Program-made: the position numbers and the translations under genes | Shown here: positions 50,599 to 59,127 of the stretch, piece by piece | Position numbering within the stretch: the stretch's first letter is position 1 | Layout of the letters: each line of letters opens with the position of its first letter | The notes under the pieces: generated by a model | What the model saw: the letters and a program-made list of their open reading frames with translations, nothing else | What the model was told of the DNA's origin: nothing | The model's database searches: none | Origin: CAVRQM01 sp965246915 | Lineage (GTDB): Bacteria; Pseudomonadota; Alphaproteobacteria; Acetobacterales; Acetobacteraceae | Direction of reading: 5' to 3' | Assembly: GCA_965246915.1 (NCBI GenBank) | Contig: CBDFGB010000031.1 | Span: forward strand, 62,001 to 126,000 | Length of the DNA: 64,000 nucleotides

Positions 50599-51896
50599 AG
50601 GAGTCCGGTCACGCGCCAGATGACGTCACCCACGTCGTCGGCGACCAGCAGCGAGCGGTCCGGCCCGAGCGCCACGCCCACCGGCCGCCCGTAGGAGACC
50701 TTCTCGTCCGGCGCGAGAAACCCCGTGAGAATGTCGCGCGGCGGCCCTCCCCCCGGGCGGCCGTCCATGAACGGCACGAACACGACGCGATAGCCGCTGA
50801 GCTTGCTGCGGTTCCACGACCCGTGCTGGCCGATCGCCATGCCTTCCGGAAACCCTGGGAACGTCCCGGCCGGCAGCCAGCACAGCCCGAGCGACGCGGT
50901 ATGCCCGCCCAGCGCGTAATCCGGCGTGATCGCGCTCGCCACCTGTGCCGCGTCCTGCGCCACCCGGTCGTCGACCGTCCGCCCCCAGTAGCAATAGGGC
51001 CAGCCATAGAACCCGCCATCGCGCACCGAGGTCAGGTAATCGGGCGGCGTCTCGTCTCCCAGGCCGTCGCGCTCGTTGACCACCGTCCACAGCATTCCGG
51101 TCGCCGGCTCCCACGCCATGCCGACCGGATTGCGCAAGCCTCCCGCAAAGATCCTGTTCGTCCCGGCGGCGAGGTCGAGTTCGTAGATGCAGGCGCGCCC
51201 CTCCTCGACCGCCATGCCCTCGTCGCCGATATTGGTCAGCGACCCGACGCCCACGTACAGTTTCTTCCCGTCAGCGCTCGGCAGCAGGCTGCGCGTCCAG
51301 TGGCCGCCCGGCTTGAAGCTCGCGATGTTCCGGCCCGGGCCGGTCGCCCTCCCGTCCGCGTAGTCGAAAGCGACCACGCCATCGGTGTTACCGACGTAGA
51401 AGGTGTCGCCCAGCAGCGCCATGCCGAACGGCTGGTTCAGCTTGTCGAGAAAGGTGTCGCGGATCTCCGCCACGCCGTCGCCGTCCGCGTCGCGCAGTCG
51501 GGTGATTCGGTTCGGGCTCACGCCCACCGCGGCCGCCCGCTGCATCGTCGCGAACATGGCGTATTCAAACGGGGTTTTGGCGGGGCTCGGCTCCTGCAGC
51601 GCCTCGGCCACCAGCACGTCCCCGTTCGGCATCGTCTGTATCCAGCGGGGATGTTTCAGCCCCGTCGCGAAGGCGTTGACCCTCAGCCCGGGCGCTGCCG
51701 TTGGGGTCTGGCCGAGCGTCCAACCTTTCGCGGTCGGCATTTTCAGCGTGGGGATGCTGCCTTGCGGTCGCGCCGCGGGGATGGCCGGCGCTGTGCCGAC
51801 GGCCTGGGCGTGCGCGGTGTGCGTACCGTGCCGCACCAGGATGGCCGCCTCGCCGACCAGGGCGACGGCGCGGGCGAACAGAGGGGCGAGGGACAT
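50595..51896 (-). CDS. L-sorbosone dehydrogenase family, PQQ-type beta-propeller protein
   Basis: A 433-aa protein with a poorly defined exported N-terminus (residues 1-33, ending THTAHAQA) and then a six-bladed propeller of the glucose/sorbosone dehydrogenase class: GLRVNAFATGLKHPRWIQTMPNGDVLVAEA, SPNRITRLRDADGDGVAE, NQPFGMAL, GLRNPVGMAWEP and YGWPYCYWG. Such proteins oxidise sugars or related polyols outside the membrane, usually with PQQ. No PQQ genes are nearby and the substrate is unknown. The ATG at 51896 replaces a longer frame that runs through intergenic repeats. Confidence 0.88.
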   Translation of the reverse strand: MSLAPLFARAVALVGEAAILVRHGTHTAHAQAVGTAPAIPAARPQGSIPTLKMPTAKGWTLGQTPTAAPGLRVNAFATGLKHPRWIQTMPNGDVLVAEALQEPSPAKTPFEYAMFATMQRAAAVGVSPNRITRLRDADGDGVAEIRDTFLDKLNQPFGMALLGDTFYVGNTDGVVAFDYADGRATGPGRNIASFKPGGHWTRSLLPSADGKKLYVGVGSLTNIGDEGMAVEEGRACIYELDLAAGTNRIFAGGLRNPVGMAWEPATGMLWTVVNERDGLGDETPPDYLTSVRDGGFYGWPYCYWGRTVDDRVAQDAAQVASAITPDYALGGHTASLGLCWLPAGTFPGFPEGMAIGQHGSWNRSKLSGYRVVFVPFMDGRPGGGPPRDILTGFLAPDEKVSYGRPVGVALGPDRSLLVADDVGDVIWRVTGLL

Positions 51897-52199
51897 GGAG
51901 GCTCCGGGTTTTGGCGGCCGGAAGTTAGTCCCCGCCGCGTCTTTGGGGAACCGGGGAGAGGCGGAGTGGTAGGCCCTTGCCCTGGCCCGTTTCCACAGTG
52001 AGAGAGAGCAAGGCATGCTTCCTTCCCCCTCTCCCTCCGGGTTTGGGCCGCAGAGCAGACCCAAGGCCGGGGTGAGGGCCTGCCAAAACCGACATCTTCG
52101 CGACTTTCCGGTCCACACCGCCCTCGGCGAAGGCCGAGGGTCTACGCCTTGGCTCGCGGCAAGTCGTGACGAACACGGTTTTGCTGCTACAGTGTGGCG
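51897..52199. repeat. intergenic region with palindromic repeats
   Basis: These 303 bases hold no supported gene. At about 52011-52080 is a pyrimidine- then purine-rich segment (GGCATGCTTCCTTCCCC, CTCTCCCTCCGGG, then GGGGTGAGGGCC) typical of alphaproteobacterial intergenic repeats. At 52121-52140 CCCTCGGC, GAAG, GCCGAGGG form a perfect 8-bp hairpin, copy 2 of the family noted at 42283. Confidence 0.6.
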
Positions 52200-52497
52200 A
52201 TGAATGACCATGACATCCTCGCGACGCTCCGGGAGAACGAGGCAGCCTTGCGGGCGCCCGCCGTCAGTCACGCGGCGCTGTTCGGCTCGCACGCGCGGGG
52301 CGAACAATCGGCCCGACAGCGACATCGATATCATGATCGAAGTCGATCCGGCGGCGCCGGTCGGTGTCTATGAGGATGCCGCGCTTAAAGACTATATTGC
52401 GGGGCTGTTTGACGGCTCCGTCGATGTCGTAAGACGGGCTGGGCTCAGGCCCTATGTTCGTCCTGCCGCGATGGCCGACGCGGTTTATGCCTTCTGA
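52200..52497 (+). pseudogene. frameshifted MNT-type nucleotidyltransferase
   Basis: The ATG at 52200 opens a frame giving NDHDILATLRENEAALRA and then SHAALFGSHARGE, the first nucleotidyltransferase motif. The next motif, RPDSDIDIMIEVDP, and the rest (YIAGLFDGSVDVVRR, ending at 52497) are in the +1 frame. One extra base near 52308-52315 would explain it. Intact homologues are about 98 aa and are the antitoxin (MntA-type, di-AMPylating) partners of HepT. The protein is probably not made. Confidence 0.8.
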
Positions 52498-52582
52498 CGT
52501 TGCGTTCACGCCCTGCGCGATATCCTGTAACATCGACCTCGCCGCTAACTTCGCGGCAGGCTGGCGGGCGTCAATCAGGTAA
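52487..52582 (+). pseudogene. remnant of a HepT/DUF86 toxin gene
   Basis: Right after the broken nucleotidyltransferase an ATG at 52487 begins MPSDVA. Then one reading frame gives HALRDIL and another NIDLAANFAAGW, which together match the usual N-terminus of DUF86/HepT proteins (ALRDIL..NIDLA..F..G). Only about 30 codons remain before a stop, where the family has about 110. The end overlaps the pentapeptide gene by 12 bases. This is recognition from memory of the family. Confidence 0.55.
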
Positions 52583-53710
52583 ACAGTGCTTGTCAGCTAG
52601 CCGCAAATGCTTCCTTTCCCGCTGAAGGGGCCGAAGGGTCAGGCCAGGCGGCAGTTTCGTCTCGTCTCCACAAGCTTCATTCAATTGCGTTTGATGAATG
52701 TGGGAAGTGCTTAGGTCAGAATCCAGAATTTTTGTGTCCGTCATGGTGGTTGAAGTGAATCTTGTATCGATAAATTTGCATGTGCGTAGAACGGACCTTG
52801 TTAAGTTAGTGTAACTTAGTTTGGCGCCGGAAAAGTCAACGTAGTCGACTGTTGCATTAGCGAGCCAGGCCTCGCTGAGGTCGGCGTGGTTCAGGTCGAC
52901 ATGATCGAGACGCATCCGGACTAGATAGGCATTAGTAAGGGTGGCGCCGCTCAAGTCTGCGTAGCTTAGGTCAGCGGCAGCGAAGTTCGCATCGGTCAGG
53001 TCGACGTTCGCAAGTCTCACGCCCTTCAATTTCATGCCCCAGAGTTGTACGCCGGATAGGTCGGCCGCCTTTGCAAGGTCGTCTGGTCGGCGACCGATTA
53101 CGGTTAACGCGGTCGCGAGCTCGATTGTTGGCTGCTCTGGAGTTATTGTGTATTCATTGGGCGTTGGCGTGCGGCCCTTCGTGCGGTCACGAACGAACGC
53201 AGTCAGAGCTTCCAGAACGGGTCGATGATACTGCGGTTCTGGGGCCTGCATCACGCCTTCTAGCGCGTAGATGCCGCCGAGAACCACCATTGTGTTCCCA
53301 CTTCCCAGATCCTCAAACCCTTTTGAAATCTGCTGACTGAGTGTCAGGGCACGCGAAGCGGCCACGCTACGCTCAGATTGTCGATCCGCGGCCTCACGGC
53401 TCAGCTGGGCCTCGTGCAGGGTCTGCTGCGTCTGCGCTTGTGCCGCTGTTCGGCTGGCCTCAGCTTGGCGGGCGGTTTCGATCAAAGTCTGCTGGGTCTG
53501 CCAGTAAGCGAGGCCCGCAGTGAGGAGCACCGCCGCGCCCCCGATGAGTTGTCCAACGGTTTTACGAAAATCGTCCTCGACGTCAGCGCGGTCCTTGGCG
53601 TCCGGTATTGCGTCGCGCAGACTGTTGGCCTGCCATCGCGGCAAAAACCACCAGGCAGCGGCGGCAAAAGCTGCTATAATAACGATCCAAATCGTCAAGG
53701 ACGCTGGCAT
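52571..53710 (-). CDS. membrane-anchored pentapeptide-repeat protein, lower GC
   Basis: A 379-aa protein. Two N-terminal membrane helices (about residues 5-24 and 52-70) are followed by a Gln/Ala/Glu-rich coiled coil (72-130), the block VVLGGIYALEGVM and LEALTAFVRDR common in this class, and then pentapeptide repeats of the A(D/N)Lxx type (about 225-330; LANVDLTDANFAAADLSYADL and similar). The repeats should form a right-handed beta helix; the role is unknown. Base composition is much less GC-rich than its surroundings: the 60 bases from 52741 contain 25 G or C. The ATG at 53710 has GGGGG ten bases upstream; a TTG at 53719 is possible. Likely acquired. Confidence 0.85.
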   Translation of the reverse strand: MPASLTIWIVIIAAFAAAAWWFLPRWQANSLRDAIPDAKDRADVEDDFRKTVGQLIGGAAVLLTAGLAYWQTQQTLIETARQAEASRTAAQAQTQQTLHEAQLSREAADRQSERSVAASRALTLSQQISKGFEDLGSGNTMVVLGGIYALEGVMQAPEPQYHRPVLEALTAFVRDRTKGRTPTPNEYTITPEQPTIELATALTVIGRRPDDLAKAADLSGVQLWGMKLKGVRLANVDLTDANFAAADLSYADLSGATLTNAYLVRMRLDHVDLNHADLSEAWLANATVDYVDFSGAKLSYTNLTRSVLRTCKFIDTRFTSTTMTDTKILDSDLSTSHIHQTQLNEACGDETKLPPGLTLRPLQRERKHLRLADKHCLPD

Positions 53711-53785
53711 GGACGTCAATCCCCCGACCAGGGGCCAGCTTCGACCAATTGGCTACGGGTCGCAATGATCGGACATTCCGCTCTG

Positions 53786-54307
53786 TCACCCCTCCTTACC
53801 GAATCTCCGGAACTTGACGAGATCCAGCGCGAACGTCGGCGTCTCGACGGGCAGGCGCGTGAACCCGTGGTGGAGATAAAGGGCCTCCGCCGCCGGCGAA
53901 ATGGCGTGGACGATGACCAGCCGCGCCGAAACCTCCTGTGACGCGCGTACGACCCGCGCCACGACGTCGGCGAGGATGGCGCGACCGAGTCCCCGCCCAT
54001 GCCACGCAAGGTCGATCGCCAGCAGCCCGAGCACGACGGCCGGAATATGTTTCGGCATGTTGCGGCGCATTGAGCCGACGGTTTCCTGCGCAAGAATCTG
54101 TCCCATGCTCAGCGCTGCGTAACCGATGATGGTCAACGTGCCGGCCGGACAGACGACATAGGTCCGGCTGGCCGCAGTTTGCAGGTTATTCCAGGCGCGC
54201 TGGCGCAGCCAATCGTCGAGCGCACGCTCCCCGGACTCGAAGGCGGCGCCGTCATGCGCCTCAGTCAGAAGGGTGGGCGGATTGAAAAGCGCCGACGACT
54301 CAGGCAC
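53786..54307 (-). CDS. GNAT-family toxin (TacT/AtaT-like)
   Basis: A 173-aa acetyltransferase of the toxin class that acetylates aminoacyl-tRNA in Salmonella TacT and E. coli AtaT. It has the family opening LTEAHDGAAFESGERALDDWL, the SRTYVVCPAGTLTIIGYAAL strand pair, LAIDLAWHGRGLGRAILADV (acetyl-CoA loop) and ALYLHHGFTRLP. The start is GTG at 54307, overlapping the antitoxin stop by 8 bases. Confidence 0.9.
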   Translation of the reverse strand: MPESSALFNPPTLLTEAHDGAAFESGERALDDWLRQRAWNNLQTAASRTYVVCPAGTLTIIGYAALSMGQILAQETVGSMRRNMPKHIPAVVLGLLAIDLAWHGRGLGRAILADVVARVVRASQEVSARLVIVHAISPAAEALYLHHGFTRLPVETPTFALDLVKFRRFGKEG

Positions 54308-54551
54308 GCGCCCACGGGGCGTCGCCCTGCAGCATCCGCCTCATCCCGGCCGCCTCGGCCTGCGTGATCGTGTCGGCATGGATGGTCGACTGGTCGAGCA
54401 GGATGTTCTTGGCCTCCTTAAACGCCGACGCCAGCATGAACTGCGAGCGGTTCGCGCCCACCAACTCCGCCGCCTGGTCGATGATGGCCCTGTCCCGCGT
54501 CCGAGCGCGCAGATGGATGTTGACCTCGGCCGCAGCCGTATTTTCTCTCAT
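54300..54551 (-). CDS. DUF1778 ribbon-helix-helix antitoxin (TacA-like)
   Basis: An 83-aa antitoxin with an N-terminal ribbon-helix-helix (VNIHLRARTRDRAIIDQAAELVGANRSQFML) and a C-terminal toxin-binding tail (ILLDQSTIHADTITQAEAAGM). I chose the ATG at 54551, with GAGG eight bases upstream; ATGs at 54569 and 54572 and a GTG at 54587 are alternatives. It precedes its toxin on the same strand, so it should autorepress the pair. Confidence 0.88.
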   Translation of the reverse strand: MRENTAAAEVNIHLRARTRDRAIIDQAAELVGANRSQFMLASAFKEAKNILLDQSTIHADTITQAEAAGMRRMLQGDAPWARA

Positions 54552-54606
54552 CTCGCTAGCCTCGCGCATCATGTTGCATTTGTCCACACAAACACAAAAC
54601 GGCCTC

Positions 54607-55626
54607 TCAAAACATCGCCAACGGATTGACCGCCGACCCCGTCGCCCCCTGAAACCGCCACGGCGAGGCGGTGACGAAGAAACTCCATCGCCCCTCCTCG
54701 GCGCAGGCGGCGGAAAGCGCGTCCAGCTCCGCCTGGTCCAGCAAGGTGAGGCCCAGATACGGCAACGCGACCATATGCATCGGCTCGGTCCATCGCGAAA
54801 ATCCCGGGATCGGAGGATGCGCGTCGCTGTCGGAATCGCTGCTCAGCACCGAAACGCGACGATCGCGCAGCCAAGGAAGGCACGCCGCATGCAGCCCGGT
54901 GCCGTGCCGATACGTATTGCGCGGTCCTGCGCCATTGCGGACGAACAGGATGTCGCCCTCGCCGACATGCACCCCGTGCAAGTGCTCCGCCGCTTCCAGA
55001 TCCTCGGGCATGATCGCCGACCCCAGCGGCAGCGGACCGCCCCTGACCTCGGCGACATCCAGCAGCACGCCGCGCCCGACGATGCCGAACGCGCCCACAT
55101 GCTCGATCCCCAGCCGCCGCGCCCCACTTTGCGTCACGTCGTCGACCGGATAGCCGTTGTACATTCCGTCCCGCCCCTCGGGCGTGAACAGGTGGCACAG
55201 CGCGTCGACATGGGTGACGGCGAACCCGTGGCAGGTCATGCCGAGGATGTCGAGGCACCCCGCTTCCTCCGGCAGCGCGTCGGTGTAGCGAACCATCTTG
55301 TAGTTGAAATTCCGCAGCTCCGGCGTGGTGGTTGAAAACTCCCGCCCCAGCGGCACGACCCGCCCGGTCCGGATCAGCGAGGCGGCGGCCAGCCGCGTCC
55401 GCGCCGTGATGAAGTTTAGCGTGCCAAGCTGGTCGTCCGGCCCCCAGCGCCCCCAGTTCGACAGGGAAGGGATCGCACGTTCAAGGTCCTCATCATTGAG
55501 AATCGGCGTCGGCCAGGATGGGTCCGCGGCCTGGGCCGCCGCTCCGGCTCCGGCGGCCACCGCGCCCGCGAGCAGGTCCCGGCGAAGGATGCCTGGCGGA
55601 GTGGGTTCCTTCAGGGCGCGGCTCAT
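54607..55626 (-). CDS. cyclase / kynurenine-formamidase-like metal-dependent hydrolase, exported
   Basis: A 339-aa member of the cyclase family. A twin-arginine-like leader (RRDLLAGAVAAGAGAAAQA) spans about residues 15-35. The metal site motif HGFAVTHVDALCH (HGxxxTHxDxxxH pattern) is present, with NLAMF-like ending. The family includes bacterial arylformamidases and amide or lactone hydrolases; the substrate here is unknown. The ATG at 55626 precedes a clear leader; the longer frame does not. Confidence 0.85.
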   Translation of the reverse strand: MSRALKEPTPPGILRRDLLAGAVAAGAGAAAQAADPSWPTPILNDEDLERAIPSLSNWGRWGPDDQLGTLNFITARTRLAAASLIRTGRVVPLGREFSTTTPELRNFNYKMVRYTDALPEEAGCLDILGMTCHGFAVTHVDALCHLFTPEGRDGMYNGYPVDDVTQSGARRLGIEHVGAFGIVGRGVLLDVAEVRGGPLPLGSAIMPEDLEAAEHLHGVHVGEGDILFVRNGAGPRNTYRHGTGLHAACLPWLRDRRVSVLSSDSDSDAHPPIPGFSRWTEPMHMVALPYLGLTLLDQAELDALSAACAEEGRWSFFVTASPWRFQGATGSAVNPLAMF

Positions 55627-56029
55627 CGTCGGCCTCACGTCGTCCCGTTCGCGGCGGCAACGTAACGCTCTCCCGACGTCGCGCCAACCGCAGGAAATCG
55701 CACGCGGGCGCGAAGGTCCCCAAATCGTCATGACCGCCCCGGGGGCTTGACCCGGTCACCCGCGCACCTCGGTCATCGCTGTCCGTAAGAATTGATCAGG
55801 AAACCCTGCACTTTCGTCGCAAGGCCGGTGCATGCGGCGTGGCGTGGGGGGGCCGGGTCAAGCCCGGCCATGACGGAGTAAAAACGGATTTCACCAAACG
55901 CGATTCCCATGCAGGAAAGGCGCGAGGGCCGGGGTGGGGGCCGCGTCCCACTCGACCGCGCCCTACGTCCAGGCCACCCGAGAGAATTATGTTGCCTCCC
56001 GCTGTTAGTTCTGCTAACACTCACCATAC
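55627..56029. repeat. gene-free region with GGGTCAAGCCC repeats
   Basis: No supported gene lies in these 403 bases. A perfect inverted repeat GGCCGGG, TCAAG, CCCGGCC is at 55851-55869, followed by ATGACGG. A related block with GGGGGCTTGACCCGG lies at about 55740-55756. This is the widespread alphaproteobacterial repeat whose reverse reading gives MAGLDPA. Purine/GC-rich sequence fills the rest. Confidence 0.6.
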
Positions 56030-56599
56030 ATGAACCGACCCCCCACCCCCGTCATCGACGCCCAGCCAAGCCTGACCGAGTTTCTCGGCGCGGCGACGGC
56101 GGATTTGCGGGAGAGAAAGAAGGAGCGCCGCACCTCGTTGCCGAACATCGAGGATCTGCTCCTCCGCTTCCTGATGTGCCTGCAACGACTGCTGCTCAGT
56201 TTCCAGGCTGGTCAGGAACCGAGCGCTCCGGCTCCCGCGCCCGGCGTCGCATGGGCACGGCAACCAGTTCTACCTTCCCGGGACCGGATCGGACGATGGA
56301 TGTGCGCTGGGGGCGGTCCCTGGTCGAATTACGATACGCCGGAATCCCAACTCGGCGCACCGCTCGCCCTCGTCAGGGACGCGCCGCCAGGACCGCTCGC
56401 CGCCCCGGCCCCCGCCAAGGAACCGGAACCGTCGCGGTCCGACCCACCCGACCCAGCGTCCTGGCGGTCCTCATTGAATCCCGCTCCGGGACGGGGCGTA
56501 GGCCTCCGCCGTCATCGCCCGCCGAGGCCCACCCGACGGCCGCCACGAAAAGCCGTCCGGACCCCCACCCAAACGCACGGCCAATTCGTTACGGTATAA
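56030..56599 (+). CDS. hypothetical protein with decayed-looking C-terminus
   Basis: A 189-codon frame. Residues 1-62 (for example SLTEFLGAATADLRERKKERR and NIEDLLLRFLMCLQRLLLSF) use GC-rich third positions and look like a genuine amphipathic helical protein. After about residue 65 the translation becomes Pro/Arg/Ser-rich and codon use loses its pattern, which suggests a frameshift or loss of constraint. I recognise no family with a known function. It ends 18 bases before the convergent uvrB stop. Confidence 0.45.
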   Translation: MNRPPTPVIDAQPSLTEFLGAATADLRERKKERRTSLPNIEDLLLRFLMCLQRLLLSFQAGQEPSAPAPAPGVAWARQPVLPSRDRIGRWMCAGGGPWSNYDTPESQLGAPLALVRDAPPGPLAAPAPAKEPEPSRSDPPDPASWRSSLNPAPGRGVGLRRHRPPRPTRRPPRKAVRTPTQTHGQFVTV

Positions 56600-56617
56600 G
56601 AACGAATATGAAATCCC

Positions 56618-58804
56618 CTACCGTCCCGGCCGGCTCAGCCGCTTGCCTCGCTTCACCTTGCTCGGGTCATACCCCCCGCCGCCCGGCCCCAACGGCTGCG
56701 GCGTGCGCTTCGTCGAATACCGCTCGGTCGCCGACGCGGCCGGCGGCGGCGGCAAGCCCAGATCCAGCGCCTCAAGCCGCTTGATCTCGTCGCGCAGCCG
56801 CGCGGCCTGCTCGAATTCCAGATCGGCCGCCGCCGCGCGCATCCGCTTCTCGAGATCGGCGATGCCCGCCTTCAAATCCTTGCCGACAAAGTTAGAGACC
56901 GATGTATCGGCCACCGGCGCCACCGTGACGTAGTCCTGCTCGAACACGCTCTGCATGACCTTGCCGATGTCGCGCCGCACCGAGACCGGGGTGATCCCAT
57001 TTGCCTCGTTCCATGCGCGCTGCTTGTCGCGCCGCCGCGCCGTCTCCTCGATCGCATAGCGCAGCGATCGGGTCATCGTGTCGGCATACAAGATGACCCG
57101 CCCGTCGATGTTGCGGGCGGCGCGGCCGATGGTCTGCACCAAGGACGTCTGGCTGCGGAGAAATCCTTCTTTGTCCGCATCCAGGATCGCCACCAGCGAA
57201 CACTCGGGAATGTCGAGTCCTTCGCGCAAAAGATTGATGCCGATCAGCGCGTCGAACACGCCGAGGCGCAGATCGCGGATGATCTCGATCCGCTCCAGCG
57301 TGTCGACGTCGGAATGCAAATACCGCACTTTTATTCCGTGTTCGGTCAGGTATTCCGTAAGGTTCTCGGCCATGCGCTTGGTCAGCACGGTCACCAGAAC
57401 GCGCCCGCCCGCCGCCGAGGTCGCGCGGACTTCCGCAAGCAGGTCGTCGACCTGCCGCTCCACCGGCCGCACCTCCGTCACCGGATCGATCAGCCCGGTC
57501 GGGCGAATGACCTGCTCGGCGAAGGCGCCGCCGGTGCGCTCCATCTCCCACGGGCCGGGAGTGGCGGAGACGAACAGAGTCTGCGGCCGGAACCGCTCCC
57601 ACTCGGCGAACTTCAGCGGCCGATTGTCGATGCACGACGGCAGGCGAAAACCGAACTCCGCGAGGATCGATTTTCGCGCGAAGTCGCCACGCTCCATGCC
57701 GCCGATCTGCGGCACCGTGACATGGCTCTCGTCGACGATCAGCAGGGCATTCTCCGGCAGATACTCGAACAGGGTCGGCGGCGGATCGCCCTTGCGGCGG
57801 CCGGAGAGATAGCGGGAGTAATTCTCGATCGACTTGCACGAGCCGGTCGTCTCGATCATTTCCAGATCGAAGGTCGTGCGCTGCTGCAGCCGCTCCGCCT
57901 CCAGCAACCTGCCGCCCGCCGTGAACTCGTCGAGCCGCTCGCGCAGTTCGATGCGGATGTCGGACACCGCCTGCGTGAGCGTCGGGCGCGGCGTGACATA
58001 GTGGCTGTTGGCATAGATCGTGATGCTCGCAAGCGTCGCGGTGACCTCGCCGGTCAGCGGGTCGAACTCGCTGATCGCCTCGATCTCGTCGCCGAACAGC
58101 GTGACCCGCCAGGCGCGGTCCTCGTAGTGGCTGGGATGGACATCGATCGTGTCGCCGCGCAGCCGGAACGTGCCGCGCTGGAACGCCGCGTCGTTGCGCC
58201 GGTATTGCAATTCCACCAGCGCGCGGGCGAGGCGATCTCGCTCGATCTTGCCGCCGACATCGAGCTTCACGACCATCTTGGCATAAGTCTCGACCGAGCC
58301 GATGCCGTAGATGCACGAGACGGACGCGACGATGATGACGTCGTTGCGGTCCAAGATGGACTGCGTGGCGGCGTGGCGCATCCGGTCGATCTGCTCGTTG
58401 ATCTGGCTGTCTTTCTCGATATACGTGTCGGTCCGCGGGACATAGGCTTCCGGCTGATAGTAGTCGTAGTACGATACGAAATACTCCACCGCGTTGTCCG
58501 GGAAGAATGATTTCATCTCGCCATACAGCTGGGCGGCCAAGGTCTTGTTTGGTGCCAGGATCAGGGTGGGCCGCTGGATGGCTTCGATCACCTTAGCCAT
58601 CGTGAACGTCTTGCCCGATCCGGTCACGCCGAGCAGCACCTGATCCTGCTCGCCCGCGGCGATGCCGGCCACGAGTTCGCGTATCGCCGTCGGCTGGTCG
58701 CCCGCCGGCTCGTATTCGCTTTGTACCCGCAGCGGTATGCTCGCCTGCTTCGGCGGCTGCCGGTTGGGCATGAAAAGGGCGGGCGGGGCCAGGACCTCGG
58801 ACAT
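56618..58804 (-). CDS. uvrB: excinuclease ABC subunit B
   Basis: UvrB is the damage-verifying helicase-like subunit of excision repair and the partner of UvrC, encoded 7 kb away. The 728-aa protein shows Walker A LLGVTGSGKTFTMA (about residues 57-70), the damage-probing beta hairpin YYDYYQPEAYVPRTDTYIEKD, VDESHVTVPQ, QTIGRAARN and the C-terminal UVR domain (ADLEFEQAARLRDEIKRLE) that binds UvrC. It is somewhat longer than E. coli UvrB (673 aa). The ATG at 58804 is chosen; an ATG 27 bases upstream is possible. Confidence 0.97.
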   Translation of the reverse strand: MSEVLAPPALFMPNRQPPKQASIPLRVQSEYEPAGDQPTAIRELVAGIAAGEQDQVLLGVTGSGKTFTMAKVIEAIQRPTLILAPNKTLAAQLYGEMKSFFPDNAVEYFVSYYDYYQPEAYVPRTDTYIEKDSQINEQIDRMRHAATQSILDRNDVIIVASVSCIYGIGSVETYAKMVVKLDVGGKIERDRLARALVELQYRRNDAAFQRGTFRLRGDTIDVHPSHYEDRAWRVTLFGDEIEAISEFDPLTGEVTATLASITIYANSHYVTPRPTLTQAVSDIRIELRERLDEFTAGGRLLEAERLQQRTTFDLEMIETTGSCKSIENYSRYLSGRRKGDPPPTLFEYLPENALLIVDESHVTVPQIGGMERGDFARKSILAEFGFRLPSCIDNRPLKFAEWERFRPQTLFVSATPGPWEMERTGGAFAEQVIRPTGLIDPVTEVRPVERQVDDLLAEVRATSAAGGRVLVTVLTKRMAENLTEYLTEHGIKVRYLHSDVDTLERIEIIRDLRLGVFDALIGINLLREGLDIPECSLVAILDADKEGFLRSQTSLVQTIGRAARNIDGRVILYADTMTRSLRYAIEETARRRDKQRAWNEANGITPVSVRRDIGKVMQSVFEQDYVTVAPVADTSVSNFVGKDLKAGIADLEKRMRAAAADLEFEQAARLRDEIKRLEALDLGLPPPPAASATERYSTKRTPQPLGPGGGGYDPSKVKRGKRLSRPGR

Positions 58805-59028
58805 TGGTGCAAGATAGGGGCGGCACGGCATGGCGGCCAGCTTGAAGGGTGGCCACCGCGAGCCGGCTGCCAAGATCGTGTCCGCGGCCCACGCATTCCG
58901 GGCTCTCGTAATTCCTGACACCGGGCTGGTGCCGGCCGCGACCGCGGCAGGCGTGACAATCTTTGCTTGATCGGGCCTGCCCCGCGCATTTGGCAGGGGT
59001 GCGGAAACCCTGTTATTTACCGCTCCGA
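58805..59028. other. divergent spacer uvrB / tRNA-Arg
   Basis: 224 bases with no supported gene. It must hold the uvrB promoter and the tRNA promoter. I see no SOS (LexA) box of the alphaproteobacterial GAAC-N7-GTTC or GTTC-N7-GTTC type. Confidence 0.4.
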
Positions 59029-59105
59029 GTTCCCGTAGCTCAGCCGGATAGAGCACCAGATTCCTAATCTGGGGGCCGTGGGTTCGAATCCCGCCGGGAA
59101 CGCCA
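59029..59105 (+). tRNA. tRNA-Arg (anticodon CCT)
   Basis: A complete cloverleaf: acceptor GTTCCCG with CGGGAAC, D stem GCTC/GAGC, anticodon stem CCAGA/TCTGG around the loop TTCCTAA (anticodon CCT, reading AGG), a T arm containing GGTTCGAATCC, discriminator G and an encoded CCA at 59103-59105. No integrase or repeated 3' end follows in the next kilobase, so it does not look like a used attachment site. Confidence 0.96.
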
Positions 59106-59127
59106 AAGCACGCGATGGAGGACGCAA

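Noticed and set aside
55773..56027. An 84-codon minus-strand ORF containing MAGLDPA
   Set aside because: This peptide is the known false product of a dispersed intergenic repeat; the rest has no coding character.
57314..58510. A 398-codon plus-strand frame inside uvrB
   Set aside because: It is antisense to the conserved helicase core and rich in Arg/Leu/Asp without any family match.
59029..59105. tRNA-Arg as a genomic-island attachment site
   Set aside because: No integrase gene and no repeated tRNA 3' end were seen downstream, and the next genes have ordinary composition.
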